Assembly (NCBI GenBank): GCA_900319695.1
Contig: ONPN01000010.1
Coordinates: 1-64,000 of the forward strand
Source: an uncultured Eubacteriales bacterium
GTDB lineage: Bacteria > Bacillota > Clostridia > Oscillospirales > Oscillospiraceae
Direction of reading: 5' to 3'
DNA length: 64,000 bases
Shown: piece by piece, positions 6,432 through 15,509 of the stretch
Position numbering within the stretch: position 1 is the first letter of the stretch
Layout: every line of letters begins with the position of its first letter
Translations under genes and position numbers: made by a program
Notes under the pieces: generated by a model
Database searches by the model: none
What the model was told of the DNA's origin: nothing
Seen by the model: only the letters and a program-made list of their open reading frames with translations

Positions 6432-8122
6432 AGCGGAAGAAAAATCAAAATGACGAGGGGCTGAATTTCTGGCAGCCGGCGTCCGATATGTTCAGCGCCC
6501 TGATGATGATTCTGATGCTGGTCATTCTGCTTCTGTGTCTTTATCTTGTAAATATTCCCGACAACAGCCAGATTGATCCCTGGTACGGTGATGAGGAGGG
6601 CGGCAGTTGGGACGAGGACGGACGCCCGACGCCCACCATGATCGTCTGGTCGGATGACGACGGAGGCGGCGGCCACACCTTCACACCCGAACCGACGCCG
6701 ACACCCACGCCAACGCCCACGCCCACACCGACTCCCACGCCGACGCCCGATCTCCCGGGCAGCGGCGGCGGTGGAGGCGGCGGTACCGGCGGCGGGAACG
6801 GAGCGGGCGAAGGCCCCGGCGATAAGCCGGATACGGGGCTCAAGTCCGCCGTATACGTCATGCTTGTAGACGCGGAAACAGACCGCACCATCAAGGAGCC
6901 GAATGTGCAATTCGAGCTCTACGGCGGTGAAAACAACGCCCTCCAGATTCTCAACACCTACTATCCCGAACGGCTCTCCTATCGTTTCTACGAGACCACC
7001 GAGGCCGGGACCTTCTTCTTCCCGGAAAAGCTGATGCTCGGCCCTTATGAGCTGCACGAGCTCTCCGAGCCGGAGGGCTACGACATATCCCGGGACATTC
7101 CTTTCCTTCTGGCGGACACCTATGATTGGGAGGATCCCTTCGTTGTGCGCGTTCCGGTGATGCCTTCAAAGAACGTCGTCCGCATACACATGGTGGATGC
7201 CGCGACAGGACGCAGCATTCCCGGCGGCAGTTTCGACGTCGTTGCAGCCGCAAACATCATCACCGCAGACGGCACCCTGCGCTGTCGTGTGGGGCAGGTC
7301 GTTGACGAGCTTGTCTGCGATGAAGAGGGGTTTGCCGAAAGCACGCCTCTCTATCTTGGGCAATACGTTCTCCGGCAGCGTGAGATCCCCCAGTACTACG
7401 CAGGGATTTTGGAGGAGACGCCGGTTGAGGTTCAAAAGGCATCCAAGGTTTCGGCCGTGCCGGAGGTCGTCTCAAGCGCACGCATGCGTCTTCGCTTTAC
7501 GCTGACGGATGAGCTGAATGCCTCCCCCATCTCCGGCGTTCCCTTTGAGATCGTCTCAGGCCGCGGCGAGCATCTGGAAGCCGTAACCGCTGCGGACGGC
7601 AGCTTCACGCTCGACGCCCTCGACAAAGGGACAAACTATCGCATCCGCCAGCTTGATACCGTTGGGAACTATCGCATCACGACGCCGGAAACCATTGTCC
7701 AGATCGACCCGCTCGGCTATGTCGACGGGGAGGCGGAAAGCGCTGTTGAGGGAAGCAACCGCATGATCCGCGTCCAGATCGGTATCACGCCCGAATTTGG
7801 TAAGGTGCAGATCCCCGGCATCAATCTGGCCCTGTACTCGTCCCAGAATGAACTGATCCGCACCTGGACCACCACCGGGACCGAAGCGATCTTCGATTCC
7901 CTCGCACCGGGTTCCTACTATGTTGTCAAAGGCTCCGACAAGGAAACCCGCTATGATATCCGTATACTGGATACCGCTGAGGTTCAGCAGATCATGCTGC
8001 ACGACAGCTTTACGGTACACTATGTAATCTATGGCGCGGCGCTGTTTCTGTCGATCGGTCTGATCGTTCTTTTGGTCACGCTGATCCGCAGGAAGAGGAA
8101 AAAACGGCAAGGCGCTGCATAA
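6428..8122 (+). CDS. MotB-like membrane protein with proline-threonine spacer and CnaB/SpaA-like repeats
   Basis: It overlaps the previous gene (ATGA) and has GGAGG upstream. The short cytosolic N-terminus runs into a single membrane helix with Asp20 at its start (FWQPASDMFSALMMILM). This placement matches the ion-carrying Asp of MotB/ExbD/ZorB-type stators. Instead of an OmpA-type peptidoglycan-binding domain there is an acidic stretch, a (PT)n spacer at about residues 88-107 and a Gly-rich stretch. About four CnaB/SpaA-like beta domains follow, at roughly 140-230, 240-340, 350-430 and 440-520. A second helix and a basic tail (about 535-564) end the protein. The beta region should lie outside the membrane, reaching into or through the wall. 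I know of no named family with this layout. The pairing with the MotA-like gene is strong context evidence. Confidence 0.75.
   Translation: MKRKKNQNDEGLNFWQPASDMFSALMMILMLVILLLCLYLVNIPDNSQIDPWYGDEEGGSWDEDGRPTPTMIVWSDDDGGGGHTFTPEPTPTPTPTPTPTPTPTPTPDLPGSGGGGGGGTGGGNGAGEGPGDKPDTGLKSAVYVMLVDAETDRTIKEPNVQFELYGGENNALQILNTYYPERLSYRFYETTEAGTFFFPEKLMLGPYELHELSEPEGYDISRDIPFLLADTYDWEDPFVVRVPVMPSKNVVRIHMVDAATGRSIPGGSFDVVAAANIITADGTLRCRVGQVVDELVCDEEGFAESTPLYLGQYVLRQREIPQYYAGILEETPVEVQKASKVSAVPEVVSSARMRLRFTLTDELNASPISGVPFEIVSGRGEHLEAVTAADGSFTLDALDKGTNYRIRQLDTVGNYRITTPETIVQIDPLGYVDGEAESAVEGSNRMIRVQIGITPEFGKVQIPGINLALYSSQNELIRTWTTTGTEAIFDSLAPGSYYVVKGSDKETRYDIRILDTAEVQQIMLHDSFTVHYVIYGAALFLSIGLIVLLVTLIRRKRKKRQGAA
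6691..6749 (+). repeat. Six-base tandem repeat coding for a Pro-Thr spacer
   Basis: Imperfect copies of ACNCCN (mainly ACGCCC and ACGCCG) code for about ten Pro-Thr pairs between the first membrane helix and the beta-domain region. Such repeats can vary in copy number between strains, which would change the reach of the extracellular part. Confidence 0.85.
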
Positions 8123-8175
8123 CAGGACGCTTTCGCGTCCGAAAACCGAGCTTAACTAACAGGAGGTGACGATCC

Positions 8176-10509
8176 TTGCAGGAAACGGAAGCACAAAGCA
8201 GCGGGATACGTGTTCGCGTAAGCGATCTGCTCTTCGCGCTCCAGAAGCGGTGGATGGTCATTGTTGCTCTTTCTCTTGTAGGGCTTACCTTTGGTCTGAT
8301 TCTGTCTGCGATGACGGTGATACAGTCCTCCTATCAGACCTTCAATGTCTCCGGATCTTTTGCCGTCACGTCCAAGAACGTCAACGGCAAATATGTCGGC
8401 GGTTATGACGTTCCAAACATCAATGACTTCCATCTGGCCGAGGATATGGTGGATGCGGTTCGCTACGTGATCCGCAGCGATCATGTCCTGGGCGAGGTCA
8501 TTAACCGGAACGAGCTGCTCGGCTATACCATCCCGCAGCTGCGCAACGCCATCACCGTGACGCAGTACAACACGACGCAGGTTCTTGAGATGAAGATTAT
8601 CTGGCGCAACGCGGAGGAGGGCGTCGCCCTCTGGAACGCCATTGTCGAATGCGCCAGCGACATTCTTCCCGAGACTTTGCAGCTCGGTTCCCTCGCCGTG
8701 ATCAACGAGCCTCAGGCCGAACAGATCGGCGTTGTCGGCGGCGGCAACAACAAGGTCGTGCTGCTCACGTTGCTGGGCTTTGCGGCCGGCGTCGGCTTTG
8801 CGGTCATTGAGCTGCTGATGCACCCCACCCTCAACAACGTCCGCGACGTGGAGACCCTCTTCGGTCTGGAAACCATCGGCATCGTCCCGCGCGACCCCGA
8901 GTTTTACAAGCACAAGGGCTCTATCATGACGCAGGAGGATATCGGCAGTTCTGTTGCGGCGCAGAATTTCTCTGCGGCGGCATATATTCTCCGCAATCGC
9001 CTGGGTACGAAAGAGGGACACCATTGCTTCTATGTCACCTCCGCCGTGTTGGGCGAGGGCAGGACGACGGTCGCCGCGAATCTGGCCATTCAGCTTTCGG
9101 ACATGGAGCACCGTGTGCTGTTGATCGACTTTGATACCCGCAATCCCAGACTCGGCGCACTGTTTCTGAACAAGGTCGACTATGCCCATTCCCTCAACGC
9201 CCTTTACCGAGGCGACGCTGCCGAGGATGAGGCCATCACGACGCTGTCCGGCTATCTGGATCTGCTGCCCGCGGTGCTGGAGCACAACTCTATCAGCGTG
9301 GACAGCACGCTCATCGAACTGGTTGACAGGCTGAAGCAGAATTACGAATATGTGATTCTGGACGCGCCCCCCGTGGGCGTGGTCTCCGGTACTCTCAGCC
9401 TGAACCAGATCACAAACAACGTGCTCTTCGTCATCGGTTATGACATTTCCACTCTGCCGGAGATTCAAAGCTCTCTTGAGAAGCTGGACAAATCCGGCAC
9501 CCGCGTGCTCGGCTGCATGGTCAACAACGTCGTTGCGGGCGGCGCGCTGGGAATGAAGCAGACGGCGGACGATTACAAGAAAAACATCAGCAAGAAAGCC
9601 CGTGCAAAGAAGCAGGAAGAGGAAAAGTTCGGCTTTGACGACGCAAGTCACGAGACGCCGGTTTTAAAGCGTAAGCGCCCGAAGCTTTCCGGCAAAAAGA
9701 AGACGCCTGCGGCAATCACCCCGGGCAGCGACGGCCAGATCGCACAGCGGCGAAACGTCTACGAGGATTCCATGAATCGTCCGGAAGCAAAGCCTGTTCC
9801 GATGGACGCGGATGCCGTCACGCAGGAGCTTGTCGAGATCGGACTCAAGGGCAGCTGGGGTATGGAAGCGCAGGCCGCTCAAGCGCCGCAGCAGATCCGA
9901 ATCGAAAAGGGAGAGCCGCTCCCCTCTTCTGCGGCCGCGGAGACCGAAAGTGCGCCCGCAGAAGAGACATCTCAGCCTCCGACAGAGCCGTCGGTCCCCG
10001 TATACGCCGATCAAGAGCCTGAAGAGAACGTCCCGCGTCCTTCTCCGGCAGAGAGTGCTGCGGTCGATGAAGCGAAAAAGCTGTCTTCCGCAGTCTCCGA
10101 GACGGCGAAAAAACGCTCTGGCACTGCTGAGCCGGAACCGGCCGGGACGTCTGCCCCTGCGCGGGTGCGCGTTGTAAAACAGGCAACATGGAAGCTGCCG
10201 TTTTTCATTCTGCTGGCGATTCCCCTGACGCTTGCGGGCGTTCTGCTCCTGCTGGCTGTCACCGCCGGGATCTTTGCCGTTGGGGCCGCCCTGGTATTCT
10301 TCTGCGGCTCCTGTTTCCTGTCGGCTCTTACGACCATGCAGCTTACACAAGAAAAACTGGTTGCGATCGGGCTTGCGCTGTTATCGCTGGTAATCGCGCT
10401 CCCCATTTTCCGGCTGATGGTACTGGTGCCCGCGCGTGGGATCCCCGCGCTCTTCCGGGCTGTGACCGCACTCGGAAACAGATGGTGCTATGAGGAGGTC
10501 GCGTTATGA
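8176..10509 (+). CDS. Wzz/BY-kinase-like chain-length protein with variant Walker A and a long C-terminal membrane tail
   Basis: The TTG start at 8176 is supported by AGGAGGTGA at 8161-8169. Residues about 12-220 are a Wzz domain with two membrane helices (about 26-48 and 193-213). Residues about 265-465 are a BY-kinase/CpsD-like P-loop domain with Walker A GEGRTT (293-298), Walker A' VLLIDFDTRNP and Walker B VILDAPP. The Walker A Lys is Arg296, so ATP hydrolysis or kinase activity is uncertain. No C-terminal Tyr cluster is seen. A disordered, Ala/Glu/Pro-rich stretch (about 470-665) leads to several hydrophobic segments (about 672-760), which are not part of the usual CapB/CpsD. The likely role is control of polymer length. 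A small hairpin without a T run (8125-8140) separates it from the MotB-like gene. Confidence 0.8.
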   Translation: MQETEAQSSGIRVRVSDLLFALQKRWMVIVALSLVGLTFGLILSAMTVIQSSYQTFNVSGSFAVTSKNVNGKYVGGYDVPNINDFHLAEDMVDAVRYVIRSDHVLGEVINRNELLGYTIPQLRNAITVTQYNTTQVLEMKIIWRNAEEGVALWNAIVECASDILPETLQLGSLAVINEPQAEQIGVVGGGNNKVVLLTLLGFAAGVGFAVIELLMHPTLNNVRDVETLFGLETIGIVPRDPEFYKHKGSIMTQEDIGSSVAAQNFSAAAYILRNRLGTKEGHHCFYVTSAVLGEGRTTVAANLAIQLSDMEHRVLLIDFDTRNPRLGALFLNKVDYAHSLNALYRGDAAEDEAITTLSGYLDLLPAVLEHNSISVDSTLIELVDRLKQNYEYVILDAPPVGVVSGTLSLNQITNNVLFVIGYDISTLPEIQSSLEKLDKSGTRVLGCMVNNVVAGGALGMKQTADDYKKNISKKARAKKQEEEKFGFDDASHETPVLKRKRPKLSGKKKTPAAITPGSDGQIAQRRNVYEDSMNRPEAKPVPMDADAVTQELVEIGLKGSWGMEAQAAQAPQQIRIEKGEPLPSSAAAETESAPAEETSQPPTEPSVPVYADQEPEENVPRPSPAESAAVDEAKKLSSAVSETAKKRSGTAEPEPAGTSAPARVRVVKQATWKLPFFILLAIPLTLAGVLLLLAVTAGIFAVGAALVFFCGSCFLSALTTMQLTQEKLVAIGLALLSLVIALPIFRLMVLVPARGIPALFRAVTALGNRWCYEEVAL

Positions 10510-10721
10510 ACGGAACAAGACGGCTATTCATCATTGTTCTCTCGCTTCTCGCTTTTCTCGGTGTGGTGAGCATTGCCGCCGGCATCCTGCTCGGCGCCGG
10601 ACCTTTTCAGATCGGGCGGACTTTGATACAGGAGGCGGGCGAGCGCTGGCACGCGGTTTTTCCTGCCGTGTCGGATTATCTGCATACCATCATCGCCCCC
10701 CTTCTGCACGGCGGGGCATGA
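10506..10721 (+). CDS. Small membrane protein of unknown function
   Basis: The 71-residue product overlaps the previous gene by 4 bases (ATGA) and has GAGGAG upstream. It has one clear N-terminal membrane helix (FIIVLSLLAFLGVVSIAAGIL) and an amphipathic rest ending LLHGGA. No family was recognised. Its coupling to the Wzz-like gene and to the following VanZ-like gene suggests it belongs to the EPS machinery. Confidence 0.6.
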   Translation: MNGTRRLFIIVLSLLAFLGVVSIAAGILLGAGPFQIGRTLIQEAGERWHAVFPAVSDYLHTIIAPLLHGGA

Positions 10722-10747
10722 CAATTTGACAGAAAGGAGCCGTGAGA

Positions 10748-11443
10748 ATGGACCGTTTCGGGAATATTGACGCCATGCAGCTTTTGCTGATTGTGATCCT
10801 GCTTCTGTGCGGCTATTTCTTCCTCTTCCAGGCCGTGGCGAAACGGGCGGCAAGCCGCTCCTCCATTCCGCTGCTGGCAATTGTCCTGTTGCTGGTATAC
10901 CTGCTGGTTTCTCTGCCGCTTGTGCTGATTCTCAGCCAGATGGGCAACCTGAGCTTCACCTTCCTGGCTTTGCTGATCCTCGCCTCCTTCATCGGTGTCA
11001 TCGCGTTTTTTCACTTTGTTTTTAAGCATTACCGGGAGATCAGCAAGGGGATGCTGGTGCTTTTTCTTCTCTATCTGCTGATGATAAGCTATGTCACCGT
11101 TTTTTCGCGCCGCGGGCGTGTGCAGACGGACATCCTGCTGAAATTTGATTCCGTCGAAGAGGCTCTCCGGCGGCATTCGCTGGAGCCGCTGCAGCATCTG
11201 TGGCTCAACATTGCGATGTTCGTGCCGATCGGGATACTCTTTCCCGCGATCTGCCCACAGCGCCTTAACAAGCTGTCCTGTGTGCTCCCGCTCGGCATGC
11301 TGCTGACGACGCTGATTGAGACGACGCAGCTCATGCTGCGCATCGGCCAGTGCGATCTGGAGGATATGATCGCCAACACCCTGGGTGCCTGTGTGGGGCT
11401 GCTGATATTTCGCCTGTACAGGCGCTTTCAATCCCGGGCCTGA
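10748..11443 (+). CDS. VanZ-like family membrane protein
   Basis: ATG 10748 sits 8 bases after GGAG (10736-10739); GTG 10742 is too close to it. Residues about 1-100 hold three or four hydrophobic helices. The C-terminal half has the VanZ-like pattern NIAMFVPIGILFPAI, then ETTQLMLRIGQCDLEDMIANT. VanZ-like proteins are common in Firmicutes surface-polysaccharide clusters. Their biochemical role is not settled. The family takes its name from VanZ of teicoplanin resistance, but that says nothing certain here. Confidence 0.8.
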   Translation: MDRFGNIDAMQLLLIVILLLCGYFFLFQAVAKRAASRSSIPLLAIVLLLVYLLVSLPLVLILSQMGNLSFTFLALLILASFIGVIAFFHFVFKHYREISKGMLVLFLLYLLMISYVTVFSRRGRVQTDILLKFDSVEEALRRHSLEPLQHLWLNIAMFVPIGILFPAICPQRLNKLSCVLPLGMLLTTLIETTQLMLRIGQCDLEDMIANTLGACVGLLIFRLYRRFQSRA

Positions 11444-11481
11444 AAAGCCGTGCTGATCTGATTCGGAGGGGGGAAACGGAT

Positions 11482-12795
11482 ATGCAGAACAGGAGAGCTG
11501 TCGAGCGTGATATCTATTTTGAACTTGCCGTCGTATTCTGCATTCTCGTCTCCCTGGGCTTTCCCGGGCAGTTTACGAAAATCTACGGGGATCGCTTTGA
11601 TAAGCTCTGTGAATACGGGGCGTTTTTCGCGGAAATCTTTCTGATCCTCACATCCAACGCCAGGCAGTTGGGCGATATTGAGCTATTGAATCTCAAGCGG
11701 AAGTATGCTGTTCTTTATCTGTATGTCGCCGCAGTGACGGCCGTGTCCATGCTGGTGACCACCGATCATTCCGAGGAGATGATCACCTGCCTCCGCTGGA
11801 TCGTGACGCTGCTGTTTGCGATCTGGCTGCAGGAGTTCTATTCTACGGAAAATCTGCTCAGGCTCATTGCCATCGCGCAGGGGGCCTTTGTCGCTTTGAC
11901 ACTCTTTTTCATGCTTCGGTATTCCTACTTAAGCTACGATCCAGAAGTTCCGGGGGCGATCCGCGGCATACTCGGCACGAAGAACGGCTGCGCCACCGAG
12001 CTGGCTTTTGGCATTCTTGTCACGATCCTGGTCATAAGGACCGAACATCACCGGCGCCGGTCCCTGATGCGCTGGGTTGCCCTTGTCATGGTCCAGTTCG
12101 TACTGCTGTTGATGGCAGATGCGACCGGCGCGCTGCTTACCCTGGTGATCGCCCTAGTTCCGGCACTGCTGCACCGCAGCTTCCGGCTGCCCCTCGGTCT
12201 GATGTACATAACGGTCAACGTGTTGTTTCTCTTTTCGATGCTCACGCTGATGCCCCTGTTTGAGGTCTTTTTTGAGGCCATAGGGAAGGATGCAACCCTG
12301 ACCGGGCGTATTCCGCTCTGGCGGCAGATTATTGATGTCATGTCCACGCATAAAACCATGACCGGCTATGGCTACGGCATGTTCTGGCGCGATCCCATTG
12401 CGGTAGAAATGATCCATACGGGCTTTAACCGCCGGTACAACAACTTTATGGCCAGTATTACCTCGGGCGCGCACAATGTGCTGCTGGAGATGTGGCTGAA
12501 CGTGGGACTGCTGGGGATCACGGAATACTTTTTTGCGCTGCTCGGCACCTTCCATCGTGTAGAGGAGATGGAGAACAGCGCCTATCTCTTCAGCTGCGTC
12601 ATGATGGTCTTCCTCATGATCAACGGCCTGACCGAGCGGTGCCTCGCCTCCAACTACGATTACAAGACGCTGGTGCTGTTTCTGGTGATGGCAATGGGCT
12701 GCAACAGGCGCGCCGCTTCCGTCTACGCCCTGCGCGGCCGCGGCAGAGCCGTCATCCATGAGGCGTCTGACAGCTCTCCTTCATCCGCCGGATGA
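11482..12795 (+). CDS. Wzy/O-antigen-ligase-like polysaccharide polymerase
   Basis: ATG 11482 follows GGAGGG (11465-11470). Its frame extends upstream into the VanZ-like gene, but no site supports a start there. The 437-residue product has about ten hydrophobic helices. It carries the Wzy-C/RfaL-type pattern GILGTKNGCATELAFG in the middle and LTGRIPLWRQIIDVM plus GYGYGMFW in the large outer loop, where the catalytic Arg residues of the family lie. The likely role is joining lipid-linked repeat units on the outside of the membrane. It fits with the flippase gene 40 bases downstream and the Wzz-like gene upstream. Confidence 0.8.
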   Translation: MQNRRAVERDIYFELAVVFCILVSLGFPGQFTKIYGDRFDKLCEYGAFFAEIFLILTSNARQLGDIELLNLKRKYAVLYLYVAAVTAVSMLVTTDHSEEMITCLRWIVTLLFAIWLQEFYSTENLLRLIAIAQGAFVALTLFFMLRYSYLSYDPEVPGAIRGILGTKNGCATELAFGILVTILVIRTEHHRRRSLMRWVALVMVQFVLLLMADATGALLTLVIALVPALLHRSFRLPLGLMYITVNVLFLFSMLTLMPLFEVFFEAIGKDATLTGRIPLWRQIIDVMSTHKTMTGYGYGMFWRDPIAVEMIHTGFNRRYNNFMASITSGAHNVLLEMWLNVGLLGITEYFFALLGTFHRVEEMENSAYLFSCVMMVFLMINGLTERCLASNYDYKTLVLFLVMAMGCNRRAASVYALRGRGRAVIHEASDSSPSSAG

Positions 12796-12834
12796 CGCGC
12801 ATCCGCGGTAGCTTCAGCGGGAGGTGAAAAGCAA

Positions 12835-14397
12835 TTGGGTAGAGAAGAATCCGGTAGGAAGCAGCAACTGCTTCACTCCATAAAAACCCTGCTGTTATCC
12901 GGCATCGCATACATTGTCAACTACGGGATCCTTTTGGTGCTCACGCCATTTATCACGAGGACCATCGGGACTGAGGCATACGGCTTTGTCACGCTTGCCA
13001 AGGAGTTTTCCCAATACGCGACAATCCTGACGATGGCGCTGAATACCTATGCCGCGCGATTTATCGGGCTCTCCTACCACAAAGGGGATCTGCATCAGGC
13101 AAACGTTTACTTTTCCTCGGTGTTCTGGGGCAATGTGGCACTGGCGATCAGCATTTTAAGCGGGATTCTGGTGTTCATTCACTTTCTGGACTCCGTTCTG
13201 GTGGTGTCGCCCTCCCTGCTGAGCGACGTGAAACTGCTGTTTTTCTTCACCTTCGTGAGCTTCGGCGTGACGACGGTCTTCTCGGTGTTCGGCTCAGCCG
13301 GTTATATCAGCAACCGTATGGATCTGGTCGGCGCGTTCAAAACGGCCTCCTATGTCATCAAGGCTCTTTTTTTGATGACGGCATATCTCCTTTTCCCGCC
13401 GCGGGCCTACTATATGGCGCTGGGCATGCTTGCCGCGGCGCTGCTGTTAGGCGTCGCCGATTTCGCCATCAGCCGGAAGTATCTGCCCGAGATCACGGTT
13501 TCGCACCGGTATTTCTCCTTCGGCGCCGTCAAACAGCTTGTGCTGAACGGCTTCTGGGCCTCCTTCAATATGGTGGGGGATATTCTCAACAGCGGACTTG
13601 ACCTGCTCGTCTGCAACCAGATGCTCACCAATCTGGAAATGGGTCAGCTCGCGATTGCAAAAACCATGCAGACCATCATGCAGGGCGTATACTATATTGT
13701 CAATCAGACCTTCATTCCGCGTTTTCTCAAAAGCTACGCCACCGACGCGCCAGGTAAAGTGATTTGGGAGCTGAAGCTTGCCATGAAGGTCTCCGGCATG
13801 CTGGCAAATGTGATTTTCGCCGGCTTCGCGGCTTTCGGCCTTGCGTTTTACAGACTCTGGATTCCGGAGCAGGACATCCGTGTGATCTATGTGCTGACGA
13901 TCATCACCCTTCTTACATGCATTCCCAGCGGCCCCATGCAGCCTCTTTATTATATCTATACGCTTACCCTCAAACAGAAACTGCCCTGCATCATCACGGT
14001 GACCGGCGGCCTTATCAATGTGGCGAGTATGTACCTTCTCATACGATACGCCGGGATGGGCGTATATGCCGTGGCATGGACGACGGTGGCGGTGATGTGC
14101 TTCATCAATTTTGTCACAAATCCCCTCTACATGGCGTATGTGCTGCATATGCCGCCCTCTACCTTCTACCCCGACATTCTGCGCAACGTGCTCTCCTGCG
14201 GCGTGTTGACCGCCCTCTTCTGCGGTCTGAGCCGTCTTTATATGCCAGGCAGCTGGCTGACGCTTATCCTTTGCGGCGGCTTCTGTGCGCTGTTCGGCGC
14301 ACCGCTGCATCTGCTGATCGTATGCAGCAGAGACCAGTTGGGAGCGTTGAAGGCTCTTGTCAGGCGTGCGCCCAAATACAAGGAGGAGAATAAATGA
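12835..14397 (+). CDS. Wzx-type polysaccharide flippase (MOP superfamily)
   Basis: TTG 12835 lies 6 bases after GAGGTGAA. The 520-residue product has about 12-14 hydrophobic helices. Its N-terminus, NYGILLVLTPFITRTIGTEA, is the typical start of Wzx/RfbX flippases. Later segments (QTFIPRFLKSYA, YTLTLKQKLPCIITV) also fit. It is predicted to move undecaprenyl-linked repeat units across the cytoplasmic membrane. The stop overlaps the next start by 4 bases. Confidence 0.85.
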   Translation: MGREESGRKQQLLHSIKTLLLSGIAYIVNYGILLVLTPFITRTIGTEAYGFVTLAKEFSQYATILTMALNTYAARFIGLSYHKGDLHQANVYFSSVFWGNVALAISILSGILVFIHFLDSVLVVSPSLLSDVKLLFFFTFVSFGVTTVFSVFGSAGYISNRMDLVGAFKTASYVIKALFLMTAYLLFPPRAYYMALGMLAAALLLGVADFAISRKYLPEITVSHRYFSFGAVKQLVLNGFWASFNMVGDILNSGLDLLVCNQMLTNLEMGQLAIAKTMQTIMQGVYYIVNQTFIPRFLKSYATDAPGKVIWELKLAMKVSGMLANVIFAGFAAFGLAFYRLWIPEQDIRVIYVLTIITLLTCIPSGPMQPLYYIYTLTLKQKLPCIITVTGGLINVASMYLLIRYAGMGVYAVAWTTVAVMCFINFVTNPLYMAYVLHMPPSTFYPDILRNVLSCGVLTALFCGLSRLYMPGSWLTLILCGGFCALFGAPLHLLIVCSRDQLGALKALVRRAPKYKEENK

Positions 14398-15488
14398 AGC
14401 TGCTGATGCACCGCATCAACCGGACGGACAGAAATGTACACCTTCAGAGAAACATCGAGATGTTCCGCAGGCTCGGCATTGAGGTCAGGGACGTCTATAA
14501 TGACGATCTGCTGCGCGGAGATCTCTCCGGCGCCGACGCCATCTGTCTCAACTGGTTTGAGAACATCGACGGCGGGCAGGCCTTTATGCCCCCGCTGCGC
14601 TATGCCAGAAGACTTTTGCAGCTTCACCGGATCAAAAAGGCCGGGCTCTCCCTGCTCTTCTATATGCATAACCGCTTTCCGCACAACCCGCGCTATCCGA
14701 AGCTGAGCCGGGCGCTGTACCACAGGCTGGCAAAGCAGGCCGACGTGATCCTCACCTTTTCCGAGGAGACCGGTGCGGGACTTGAGGAGCTGTTTCCGGG
14801 CGAGGGCTTTGGGGAGAAGACCGAGGTCATCCGCCCGCTCAACTACATTGGGGCGTATCCGTCCAATCCGGACGCGCCCGTCTATGAAACGAGAAAAATA
14901 TATGCCGGAAAGCTGCTGGTCTGCTTTCTCGGCAAGATTTCACCATATAAAAATGTTGAACTCATCATCCGCGCCGCGAAGGAGCTGGCGCACGAGGACA
15001 TCGCCTTCCTGATCTGCGGGGAGCCGGTCTCCCCGGAATACCGCGCGAAGCTGGAGGCTCTGGCTGCCCCCTGCAAGAATCTGAGCACGGATTTCCGTCT
15101 GATCCCGGATTCCGAGATGGCGTCGATCCTCGACGTATCCGATCTGCTGGCCATGCCCTACGATACCCGGAGCGCCGCAAATTCCGGCACCGGGCGTCTG
15201 GCCTTCTCCTACGGACGCAGCGTCATCACGCCCGATATTCCCTCCATGAACGCAATCCCCGAAGCACTGATCTATAAGTATCATTACGACAGTCCGGACG
15301 AGCACTATGAAGTATTCCTTTCTGCGCTGAAACGCGCCTATGCCGACTGGCAGCATGATCCTGAACTACTGCGCGAAAAGGGCCGGGCGCTGAAGCAGCT
15401 GATGGAGACGGATTATTCCGAGGAAGCCATCATGGAGCAGTACCGGGAAATCTTTCGTCGGCTGGCGGACAAGCGGCGTTCACGCTGA
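14394..15488 (+). CDS. GT-B fold glycosyltransferase (GT4-like)
   Basis: The ATGA overlap couples it to the flippase gene, and GGAGGAGA lies upstream. At 364 residues it has the usual length for a GT4-like enzyme. The C-terminal half shows LLVCFLGKISPYKNVELI (donor-domain start), then DVSDLLAMPYDTRSAANSGTG. The last stretch corresponds to the region that holds the conserved acidic residue in GT4 enzymes, though the classical E-x7-E is not clear. It probably adds one sugar to the lipid-linked repeat unit. Donor and acceptor are unknown. Confidence 0.75.
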   Translation: MKLLMHRINRTDRNVHLQRNIEMFRRLGIEVRDVYNDDLLRGDLSGADAICLNWFENIDGGQAFMPPLRYARRLLQLHRIKKAGLSLLFYMHNRFPHNPRYPKLSRALYHRLAKQADVILTFSEETGAGLEELFPGEGFGEKTEVIRPLNYIGAYPSNPDAPVYETRKIYAGKLLVCFLGKISPYKNVELIIRAAKELAHEDIAFLICGEPVSPEYRAKLEALAAPCKNLSTDFRLIPDSEMASILDVSDLLAMPYDTRSAANSGTGRLAFSYGRSVITPDIPSMNAIPEALIYKYHYDSPDEHYEVFLSALKRAYADWQHDPELLREKGRALKQLMETDYSEEAIMEQYREIFRRLADKRRSR

Positions 15489-15509
15489 ACAATGAAGGAG
15501 CCATGCACA

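Noticed and set aside
4857-8122. Assignment of the stator-like pair to a Zorya-type anti-phage system
   Set aside because: The MotA/MotB-like layout is similar to ZorA/ZorB, but no ZorC, ZorD or ZorE gene follows; EPS genes do.
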